From DAIODI01 sp046349255 (GTDB lineage Bacteria; Pseudomonadota; Alphaproteobacteria; Rhizobiales; Aestuariivirgaceae), in NCBI GenBank assembly GCA_046349255.1, contig JAXMCR010000005.1, positions 248,001-312,000 on the forward strand: 64,000 nucleotides of DNA, written 5' to 3'. Within the stretch, counting starts at the first letter, position 1, and each line of letters begins with the position of its first letter. Shown one piece after another: positions 41,646 to 49,461 of the stretch. Below the pieces are notes generated by a model. That model was not told the DNA's origin and searched no databases. It saw only the letters and a list, made by a program, of their open reading frames with translations. A program made the position numbers and the translations under genes.

Positions 41646-42413
41646 TCATCGGTCCCAGCGCATCGGGCCGAGGCGTGGGTCGGTGGCGAACGCATCGCGT
41701 CCGAAGGCGAGTGCGCGGCGCGGCAGGTCGGCGATCGCCAGCACGCCGGCAGCGCTGAGGCGCAGCCGCCACGTCTCCTGCTGCACAGGCGCCGGCTGTG
41801 CAAACGCGCTGCATGTCAGGAGCGCCACGTTGTGCCCGCCCTGCGGGTCGCGGACCGATGCATAGCGGATGAGCTCGAGGTCTGCCGTCCTCGCAGCCGC
41901 CGCGAGGCGCTGGCACGGCTCGTAATCGATAGGGTTCCGCCACGCCGCCCCGTCGCGATCGAGCGGCGGGCGGGACAGGTCGATCGCCGCATCCGTCTCG
42001 ACCGCCGCAGCAAACGCGGTGAAGACACCGAGATTGTCCGGCCACGGCGTCTCGGGCGACTCGGCAAAGAACAGGAGCCGCCAGAACGCGAGTTCCGCGA
42101 TGGCCGTGTGCGGCGCCTCACTCGCATAGTAGACGCCCTCCGTGCGCCCGGCACGGCGGAACCGTGAACCGTGCGGGTAAGCCGCACCGTAGCGGAACGG
42201 CGTCGCGAGCAGGTAGTGGAGGTGCGCGCACGCGGGCGGCACGGGCGGCTTCACCGTCTCGAGCAGATCTTCGAGGCGCGCCTGCTCTTCGAGGGTGTCG
42301 GTGAGCTTGGTCGTCGAGACGACATGCTGGGCCTCGACGAGCCGCCAGCATTCGCCCGTATAAGCGTGACGCTCAGACCTGAGCGCGGCGGGCGTCCAGG
42401 TAGCCGACGACAT
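41646..42413 (-). CDS. RES-domain toxin
   Basis: A 255-aa toxin of the RES/MbcT type, which degrades or modifies NAD+. RES motifs are present: HGSRFRRAGRTEGVYYASEAPHTAIAELAFWRLLF gives the conserved Arg, Tyr and Glu, and DLSRPP and a late ALLTCSAFA follow. The start at ATG 42413 overlaps the antitoxin gene by 41 bp; no better start exists in frame. Encoded just behind its Xre/MbcA-type antitoxin, so this is a classical type II toxin-antitoxin operon. Confidence 0.83.
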   Translation of the reverse strand: MSSATWTPAALRSERHAYTGECWRLVEAQHVVSTTKLTDTLEEQARLEDLLETVKPPVPPACAHLHYLLATPFRYGAAYPHGSRFRRAGRTEGVYYASEAPHTAIAELAFWRLLFFAESPETPWPDNLGVFTAFAAAVETDAAIDLSRPPLDRDGAAWRNPIDYEPCQRLAAAARTADLELIRYASVRDPQGGHNVALLTCSAFAQPAPVQQETWRLRLSAAGVLAIADLPRRALAFGRDAFATDPRLGPMRWDR

Positions 42414-42759
42414 CGAGGAGACCTGTGACCGTGACGATGCGATCGATCGGGGCTGCGCCCAGCGCCAGGTTGGGGGCGCGCACCCAGGCACGGGCCACCG
42501 CATCATCGCCGCCGGTGATGGCATCGAGCGCCCGGTAAAGCCGGACGAACAGCAACGCGAGTTCGAACGGCTTGCCCTGCGGATCGAGTTCGGCCGCGCC
42601 GCCCTTCAGGCGCGAGACCGTGGCATCCGACACGCCGATCACCTGCGCCAGCGTGCGCGCGGACAGCGCCAGCCGGTCAGCCGCCCGGATCGCGGCCTTC
42701 GCTGCAATCGCTGCATCGGACGGCGGTGCGGCAGGCCTTGCGACGGGAGTCCGGACCAT
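42373..42759 (-). CDS. Xre/MbcA/ParS-type antitoxin (DUF2384)
   Basis: A 128-aa antitoxin. It has an N-terminal helix-turn-helix (LARTLAQVIGVSDATVSRLKGG-like) and a C-terminal toxin-binding DUF2384 region ending DVVGYLDARRAQV. AAGGAG lies six bases upstream of the ATG at 42759, deciding that start over one 17 codons further upstream. It neutralises the RES toxin and should repress its own promoter through the palindrome at 42770. Confidence 0.82.
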   Translation of the reverse strand: MVRTPVARPAAPPSDAAIAAKAAIRAADRLALSARTLAQVIGVSDATVSRLKGGAAELDPQGKPFELALLFVRLYRALDAITGGDDAVARAWVRAPNLALGAAPIDRIVTVTGLLDVVGYLDARRAQV

Positions 42760-42769
42760 GAACAGCTCC

Positions 42770-42810
42770 TTTTCTGCAGAAAATCTAATGTATAATCGTT
42801 TCATCTGCAA
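42770..42810 (-). promoter_or_regulatory. Promoter and palindromic operator of the RES/Xre operon
   Basis: On the minus strand TTGCAG (42810-42805) and TAGATT (42787-42782) are 17 bp apart as -35 and -10. The perfect palindrome TTTTCTGCAGAAAA (42770-42783) overlaps the -10 end and lies just before the AAGGAG site, well placed for antitoxin autorepression. Confidence 0.55.
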
Positions 42811-42928
42811 TAGAGTTGCGGCCCGTGTCGCAAAGCATGGAGGGCCTGCCGAAATGCCGCGATCGCGCCGTGCCGATCCCTGCTAGACGCTAGGGCACCC
42901 CCTGCGCCCGAAAGCATCGCAACCCTGC

Positions 42929-43885
42929 ATGCCGCCTCCCCCCACCGCCTTGAACAACAGCACCCGTGGCATCCTCACGCTGTGCCTCGGCGTGGCCGTG
43001 TTCTCGATGCAGGACCTGGTGATCAAGCTGATCAGCGGGGAGTATCCCGTGCACCAGGCGCTGGTGCTCAGAAGCCTGACGGCGTTCCCGGTGCTGTTCG
43101 CGATCGTCGCCTATGAGGGCGGGCTCAGGACGCTGATCACATCGGGCTGGCGCGTGCTCCTGGTGCGCGGCCTGATCATGTTCACCGCCTACACGAGCTA
43201 CTACCTCGGGCTCGCCGCCCTGCCGATGGCGACGTGCGTGTCGCTCTACTTCACGGCGCCGCTGTTCATCACGCTCCTGTCGGTCTTCTTCCTCGGCGAG
43301 ACGGTGGACGCGCCGCGCTGGATCGCGCTGATCGCAGGGTTCGTCGGCGTGCTGATCGTCGTGAAGCCGGGCACGGCAGGATTCGACTGGGGGATGCTGC
43401 TGCCGATCTACGCCGGCTTCTCCTACGGCCTCTCGATGGTGATGGCTCGCTGGCTAGGCGGTCGCGAGTCCGCTTCCGTGATGGCGACGTACGGAAACGT
43501 CGTGTTCCTCGCCGGAGCCTTGGCGCTCGCTGCGGTCTTCGCCTCCGGCGCGCATGCGAACGAGGCGCATAAGAGCCTCGCCTTCCTCATGCGCGGCTGG
43601 GCGATGCCGACGACGCGCGACACGCTGCTCATGATGTCTTGCGGCATTGTCGCCGGCCTCGGGCTGGTGCTCCTGACTCAGGCCTACCGCGTGGCGGAGG
43701 CGAGTGTCGTCGCGCCGTTCGAGTACACGGGACTGATCTGGAGCGTGCTCCTCGGCTTCCTCGTCTGGAACGAATGGCCGGATGCAGTCTCCTGGTTCGG
43801 CATCGCGATCATCATCGCGGCCGGCCTCTTCATCCTGCACCGCGAGCGCGAGGTGAAGCGACGACGGGCGGCACAGGCCGCCTAG
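42929..43885 (+). CDS. EamA/DMT-superfamily permease
   Basis: A 318-aa inner-membrane permease with ten hydrophobic segments in two EamA repeats. The motifs ALPMATCVSLYFTAPLFITLLSVFFLGE and EASVVAPFEYTGLIWSVLLGFLVWNEWPD closely resemble the two tandem DMT permeases at 54-56 kb, so the three are paralogues. The last four bases CTAG are shared with the stop of the convergent DUF1638 gene. Confidence 0.83.
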   Translation: MPPPPTALNNSTRGILTLCLGVAVFSMQDLVIKLISGEYPVHQALVLRSLTAFPVLFAIVAYEGGLRTLITSGWRVLLVRGLIMFTAYTSYYLGLAALPMATCVSLYFTAPLFITLLSVFFLGETVDAPRWIALIAGFVGVLIVVKPGTAGFDWGMLLPIYAGFSYGLSMVMARWLGGRESASVMATYGNVVFLAGALALAAVFASGAHANEAHKSLAFLMRGWAMPTTRDTLLMMSCGIVAGLGLVLLTQAYRVAEASVVAPFEYTGLIWSVLLGFLVWNEWPDAVSWFGIAIIIAAGLFILHREREVKRRRAAQAA

Positions 43886-44532
43886 GCCCGCTTCTTGAGC
43901 GCGGTTGCAAGGTCGCCGTAGCCCGTGCGGCGTTCCTCGTAGGCGAGCCCGAGCTTTTCCGCTGCCGCCTGCGCCTTGGTTCTCAAGCCCGCATCGTCCG
44001 TCTGCGCGAGGTACACGAGTTTCGTGTAGTTGCCGAAGTAGAGCGGCAGGAGTTCCGGGTGCTTCGCGATGCCGAGTCCCTCCCACACGAGCTTGTCGAA
44101 GTGGCGGGCCAGATAGTCGGTCAGGTAGAAGGCCGTGACGTCCTCCTCCGCCGTGTCGCCGAAACGATCGACGCCGGTGAAGAAGGCATAGCAGTGCGGG
44201 CCCTCGATGCGCTCGACCCCCTCCTCGTCCAGCACGCGATCGAGGAGACCGCCCGTGCCGCAGTCTCCGTACACGACGTAGATCGAGCGGTACTTGCCCC
44301 GCGCCTCGCGGATGAGGCGGCGCACGCCGTCGGGGATCTTGTCCGGCGTGTTGTGCCAGATCGCGGGCAGGCACTGGATGTCGAACCCCTGCCAGCGGTT
44401 CGCCTCGATCAGGTCGACGATCTCGCGCGCCACCGCCCCGCAGGCGATGAGCAGGACGCCGCCGCCGGTCCGCTCGAATGCAAAACCCTCCGCCGGCTCA
44501 AGCTCGGGGAGGGTCTTGTCAGGTTCCGTCAT
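43882..44532 (-). CDS. DUF1638-family protein
   Basis: A 216-aa soluble protein. The start LLIACGAVAREI and YVVYGDCGTGGLLD..L are hallmarks of DUF1638. The family is often found with corrinoid methyltransferase genes, and here it follows the corrinoid protein gene by 33 bp on the same strand, so both are probably one operon. Function unknown, possibly corrinoid protein maturation or handling. Confidence 0.78.
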   Translation of the reverse strand: MTEPDKTLPELEPAEGFAFERTGGGVLLIACGAVAREIVDLIEANRWQGFDIQCLPAIWHNTPDKIPDGVRRLIREARGKYRSIYVVYGDCGTGGLLDRVLDEEGVERIEGPHCYAFFTGVDRFGDTAEEDVTAFYLTDYLARHFDKLVWEGLGIAKHPELLPLYFGNYTKLVYLAQTDDAGLRTKAQAAAEKLGLAYEERRTGYGDLATALKKRA

Positions 44533-44565
44533 GTCGCCTCGCCGTCGCCGGCGGCGTGAGTGTCC

Positions 44566-45267
<702 letters not shown>

Positions 45268-45401
45268 GCACATCTCCTGATCGGTTCGGGCCTAGCGCCT
45301 TATCTGGCGGCAGGTTAAGCGTAAGGCAACCGAAATCCCTGCCTGACGGCGACTCCTGCGCGCCGGAAACCGACCACTATCCACGGAAAGCCGAAGAAAT
45401 C

Positions 45402-46661
45402 ATGACTGACCGACCGTTCCCGATCGCGGACGTCCGCGCCGCGTTCCCCTCGCTGTCGATCACCGACGCCGGGCGTCCCCGCGTCTACTTCGACAACCCG
45501 GCCGGAACCCAGGTTCCGACGCGGGTGATCGAGCGGGCGACCCGGGCCTACGTCGAACAGAACGCCAACCTCGGCGGGGCGTTCGAGACGTCGCGGCGGG
45601 CGAGCGCGCTGGTCGAGGAGGCGCACGAGGCGGTGGCGCGTTTCTACAACGCAAAGTCGGCGAAGGAGATCGTGTTCGGCCAGTCGATGACGGCACTCAC
45701 CTACCACATCTCGCGCTGCCTCTCGCGCGGCTGGACGTCCTCGGACGAGATCATCCTGTCGCGCATGGACCATGACGCGAACGTCGCCCCGTGGCTCCAG
45801 GCCGCGGAAGACCGCGGCGTCACCGTCCGCTGGCTCGACTTCGATCCCGACACGTACGAATTCCCGGACCGGGCGATCGACGATCTCCTGTCGTCGCGCA
45901 CGCGCCTCGTTGCGGTCGGATACGCCTCGAACTGCACCGGCACGATCAACGACGTGACCGCGATCTGCGCGAAGGCGCGCGCCGCCGGTGCGCTCTCCTA
46001 CATCGACGCGGTGCAGTTCGCGCCGCATGGCGTGATCGACGTCGAGGCGGTGGGCTGCGACTTCCTCGTCTCCTCCGCCTACAAGTTCTTCGGCCCGCAC
46101 ATCGGCGTGCTCTTCGGCCGCGAGCCGATCCTCGAGGCGATGTTTGCCTACCAGGTGCGCCCGGCGCAGCAGGGCCTGCCGAAGCGGTTCGAACTCGGCA
46201 CGGGCTCGCGCGAAGGGATGGCCGCGACGCTCGGCGCGCTCGAATACATCGCAAGCCTCGCCGGCAGTACACCGGGGGCGGCCGAACCGACCCGCGAGGC
46301 GCTGGCGAAGGGCATGCAGGCGCTCGCCGATCACGAGCAGGGGCTGACGCTGCGGCTGATCGAGGGACTGAAGCAGGTGCGCGGCCTGACGGTGCGCGGC
46401 ATCACGTCGGCGAACGCCATGCACCGGCGCGTGCCGACCGTGTCGTTCACGCTCGAGAGACATCACCCGGACGCGCTCGCCAAGGGCTTTGCCGACGACA
46501 ACATCTTCGTATGGTCCGGCCACAACTACGCGATCGAGCCGGTGGGCCGGATGGGGCTTCTTGACAAGGGCGGCGTGCTGCGCGTGGGCCTTGCCCACTA
46601 CAACACGGCCGGCGAGGTCGACGCGCTGCTCCAGCGCCTCGACCGGATGACGACGGCCTAG
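45402..46661 (+). CDS. Cysteine desulfurase-like class V PLP enzyme
   Basis: A 419-aa protein of the SufS-like, cysteine-desulfurase-related family. YFDNPAGTQVP near the start, HDANVAPW and SSAYKFFGPHIGVLFG with the PLP lysine are typical of this group, which differs from housekeeping IscS/SufS and has unproven reactions. It ends in CTAG shared with the Bmt gene stop. The context of corrinoid genes suggests, but does not show, a role in sulfur or Fe-S supply. Confidence 0.78.
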   Translation: MTDRPFPIADVRAAFPSLSITDAGRPRVYFDNPAGTQVPTRVIERATRAYVEQNANLGGAFETSRRASALVEEAHEAVARFYNAKSAKEIVFGQSMTALTYHISRCLSRGWTSSDEIILSRMDHDANVAPWLQAAEDRGVTVRWLDFDPDTYEFPDRAIDDLLSSRTRLVAVGYASNCTGTINDVTAICAKARAAGALSYIDAVQFAPHGVIDVEAVGCDFLVSSAYKFFGPHIGVLFGREPILEAMFAYQVRPAQQGLPKRFELGTGSREGMAATLGALEYIASLAGSTPGAAEPTREALAKGMQALADHEQGLTLRLIEGLKQVRGLTVRGITSANAMHRRVPTVSFTLERHHPDALAKGFADDNIFVWSGHNYAIEPVGRMGLLDKGGVLRVGLAHYNTAGEVDALLQRLDRMTTA

Positions 46662-47677
46662 CCGCGGCCGCGCCGACGTTCCCGGCGCGCACCTGCGTCG
46701 GCCGCCGCGTCCTTGCCCTTGGCGAGGTCGGAGACCTTGCCGAGCCGCTGCTCGACCTCTTCCACCGTCGGGCGCGGTCCCTTGGTGTGCGCCTCAAGTG
46801 CGGCCCGCATCGCCGCGAGATGGTCCGGCGAGGTGCCGCAGCAGCCGCCGATGATCTTCGCCCCGGCGTCGAGCGCGAGGCGCGCGTAGTCGGCCATCAA
46901 TTCCGGCGTGCCGGAATAGTGGATGTGGCCGTCGTGGTATTCCGGGATGCCGCAGTTACCCTTGGCGACCACCGCCGCATCGGGCCGTGCCGCCGTGATG
47001 CCGAGTACGGTGGCGATGAGTTCCGGCGCGCCGGTACCGCAGTTCGCGCCGATCGCCGCCGGCATCGCCGGGAGCGACGAGGCGAGCGTGCCGAAGTACT
47101 GCGGCGTGATGCCCATCATCGTGCGGCCGTTGGTGTCGAAGCTCATCGTGGTGACGATCGGCAGGCCCGCGGTGGAGGCGCCCTCGACGGCGGCGCGCAG
47201 TTCCTCCTCCGACGACATCGTCTCGATCCACAGGACGTCCACGCCGCCCTCGGCCAGCGCCTTCGCCTGCTCGGCGAACGCAGCCACGCCGTCCTCGTGG
47301 GCGAGCATGCCGACCGGCTGGAAGATCTCGCCCGTCGGGCCGATCGAGCCCGCGACGATCACCGGGCGCGACACCGCATCGGCCTCGGCGCGGGCGTTCT
47401 TCGCCGCCGCGATGTTGATCTCGCGCACCTGGTCCTGGGCGTTGTGCAGCTTCAGCCGGTAGCGGTTGCCGCCGAACGTGTTGGTCAAGACGATGTCGGC
47501 GCCGGCCGCGATGAACCGCTTGTGCAGGTCGCGCACGCGCTCGGGATGCTCGAAGTTCCACATCTCCGGCGCGTCGCCGGAAACGAGCCCCATCTGGAAA
47601 TAGTTCGTCCCCGTCGCCCCGTCGGCGAGGAGCCAGGGGCGGGCGGCGAGCAGTTCGGTGAAGGAGGCTTTGGACAT
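46658..47677 (-). CDS. bmt: Betaine--homocysteine S-methyltransferase
   Basis: A 339-aa TIM-barrel methyltransferase of the rhizobial Bmt type: LADGATGTNYFQMGL, AGADIVLTNTFGGNRYRL, PVIVAGSIGPTGEI, and zinc ligands in IGANCGTG and IIGGCCGTSPDH. It uses a betaine as methyl donor to make methionine. The C-terminus is an Arg/Gly tail (GARRERRRGRG) after an extension VEQRLGKVSDLAKGKDAAADA, matching tails of the corrinoid-system enzymes. A palindromic, SahR-like site lies about 55 bp before the start. Confidence 0.83.
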   Translation of the reverse strand: MSKASFTELLAARPWLLADGATGTNYFQMGLVSGDAPEMWNFEHPERVRDLHKRFIAAGADIVLTNTFGGNRYRLKLHNAQDQVREINIAAAKNARAEADAVSRPVIVAGSIGPTGEIFQPVGMLAHEDGVAAFAEQAKALAEGGVDVLWIETMSSEEELRAAVEGASTAGLPIVTTMSFDTNGRTMMGITPQYFGTLASSLPAMPAAIGANCGTGAPELIATVLGITAARPDAAVVAKGNCGIPEYHDGHIHYSGTPELMADYARLALDAGAKIIGGCCGTSPDHLAAMRAALEAHTKGPRPTVEEVEQRLGKVSDLAKGKDAAADAGARRERRRGRG

Positions 47678-47729
47678 CGGTCGGACCCTTTCAGGCGCTG
47701 AAGCCGGATCATCACATAAAGAAACCCTT

Positions 47730-47749
47730 ATATAAAGGGAAATTTATAT
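47730..47749. promoter_or_regulatory. Inverted repeat upstream of bmt, SahR-like
   Basis: ATATAAA-N6-TTTATAT is a perfect seven-base inverted repeat between bmt and soeC, both minus-strand. From memory its arrangement matches operators of SahR-type ArsR-family regulators of methionine genes in alphaproteobacteria (ATATAAAG-N4-CTTTATAT). A second overlapping stem, CCCTT-ATATA-AAGGG, sits at 47725-47739. The regulator gene itself is not in the window. Confidence 0.5.
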
Positions 47750-47751
47750 GC

Positions 47752-48690
47752 TCACGCGCGCTCGGCGCCATAATAGAGCGTCACCACGTGCTGGGCCTCG
47801 GCGAAGAACAGCCAGCGCTCGACCACCGCGCCGATCAGCGCCGCAATCGCGCCGAGGCTCGCCGACACGGCGGCAACCGTGCTCATGCCGCCCATCGCCG
47901 GGATGGCGAACACCAGCGCCGTCGCCAGCGCCACGAACACCACGGAGCGAAGCTTCCGCGCGTGGCGGCGGGCGACGGTGTAGCCCATCTCCTTCATCAC
48001 GAAGTTTTCAGACGTATGCGGACGTTCCCACTGGCGCACCGGGCCGGGAAGTCCGGTCGCCATCGCCGCCGTCAGCGTCTTCGGCGCACTGTCGATCGAG
48101 CGCCAGTAAAGACCCTTGATCAGCATCGCGAGCAGGATCGCCCCGATCGTCATGTAGGAAAGCACCACCGCGCCACGCCCGAACCACGCGGCGATCGCCA
48201 GCAGGAGGCACGACCCCGTCGCCGCGGCGAACGCGAGGTACACCGGCACCGTCAGCGGGTTGCGCCACTGCCGGATGGTCGGCAGCGAGGCGTAGATCAT
48301 GCCCGTCGTGACGACGGTGACGACGCACATCGCCGCCATCGCGTAGCCGAACGCGCGGATCAGCGCCGGCGACCCTTCCGGGTTGAGCCACACTGCGCCG
48401 AACGCCAGCGCCGGCACGAAGGTGATGATCGCCGCCACGCCTTCGCGCGACAGCCACGAGGACCGCCATTGCGAGAACGCGCGCCACGCCCGTTCCGGGT
48501 GGCCGAGATGCAGCGTCGAGGAGAGAAGCCCGAGCGACACGAGCCCGAGGCCGATCAGCATCACCGTCGCGCCGAACGCGAACGTCGAGGCGGGCCCGTG
48601 CGATGCGCCGGCAAGGCCCGCGAGTGCCAGCAGGCCGTAGCCCGCGCCTGAGGCCGTCGTGAACAGGATGACCGAGTACGCGGGATGCAT
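47752..48690 (-). CDS. soeC: Sulfite dehydrogenase membrane anchor SoeC (DmsC-type)
   Basis: A 312-aa membrane protein with eight or more helices of the DmsC anchor family (SSTLHLGHPERAWRAFSQWRSSWLSREG is characteristic). It holds the SoeAB enzyme on the cytoplasmic face of the inner membrane and passes electrons to quinone. Last gene of soeABC, starting 3 bp after soeB. Confidence 0.85.
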   Translation of the reverse strand: MHPAYSVILFTTASGAGYGLLALAGLAGASHGPASTFAFGATVMLIGLGLVSLGLLSSTLHLGHPERAWRAFSQWRSSWLSREGVAAIITFVPALAFGAVWLNPEGSPALIRAFGYAMAAMCVVTVVTTGMIYASLPTIRQWRNPLTVPVYLAFAAATGSCLLLAIAAWFGRGAVVLSYMTIGAILLAMLIKGLYWRSIDSAPKTLTAAMATGLPGPVRQWERPHTSENFVMKEMGYTVARRHARKLRSVVFVALATALVFAIPAMGGMSTVAAVSASLGAIAALIGAVVERWLFFAEAQHVVTLYYGAERA

Positions 48691-48693
48691 GGA

Positions 48694-49461
48694 TTACCGG
48701 GCGGCTCCCGAGAGCACGCGGTCGACCCACGCGAAGAAGCGGTCGGTCGCGGAGTTGCCGGCGGGCGGCAGTGGTTCGAGCGGCTTCGCTTCACGCGCCG
48801 CAGCCGGTTCCCGCAACGCGCGCGGCGGCAGATACTTGTTCACCGGCTTCATGCCCATCTCCGGGAGAAGATCGTACCCGCCTCGCACTGCGACGAGCTG
48901 CGACACGTCGCTTGCGGGATCGCCGAGGTCGCCGAAATGGCGCGCCCCCGTCGGACAGGCGCGCACGCACGCCGGCAGGCGGTCCTCGGGCTCGAGGTGG
49001 TCGTTGTAGATGCGGTCGACGCACAGCGTGCACTTCTTCATCACGCCCTGGTCGTAGTCGTACTCGCGCGCGCCGTATGGGCAGGCCCACGAGCAGAGCT
49101 TGCAGCCGATACAGGTGTCCGGGTTGACGAGCACGATGCCGTCCTCGGCCCGCTTGTAGGACGCACCCGTGGGGCACACCGTCACGCAGGCCGGCGTCTC
49201 GCAATGGAGACACGAGCGCGGGAAGTGCACGGTGCGCGCCGCCGCGCCCTCGCCCGTCTCGTAGCCGTGCACGCGATTGAGCCACACGCCCAGCGGTTCG
49301 GCGCCGTACGGATCGAGGTCGGTGAGCGGCGCGGAATAGCCCTGCGTGTTCCACTCCTTGCACGACACCGCGCACGCCTGGCAGCCGACGCAGGTGTCGA
49401 GATCGATGACGAGGCCGAGCTTCTTCTGGCCGGGCTTCGAGGTGTCGGGCAACGACGTCAT
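48694..49461 (-). CDS. soeB: Sulfite dehydrogenase Fe-S subunit SoeB
   Basis: A 255-aa ferredoxin-like electron-transfer subunit with four cysteine clusters: CVGCQACAVSC, CLHCETPACVTVCP, CIGCKLCSWACP and CTLC....CVRACP, giving four [4Fe-4S] clusters. It links the molybdenum subunit to the membrane anchor. The ATG at 49461 overlaps the soeA stop in ATGA; the frame extends upstream but only inside soeA. Confidence 0.88.
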   Translation of the reverse strand: MTSLPDTSKPGQKKLGLVIDLDTCVGCQACAVSCKEWNTQGYSAPLTDLDPYGAEPLGVWLNRVHGYETGEGAAARTVHFPRSCLHCETPACVTVCPTGASYKRAEDGIVLVNPDTCIGCKLCSWACPYGAREYDYDQGVMKKCTLCVDRIYNDHLEPEDRLPACVRACPTGARHFGDLGDPASDVSQLVAVRGGYDLLPEMGMKPVNKYLPPRALREPAAAREAKPLEPLPPAGNSATDRFFAWVDRVLSGAAR

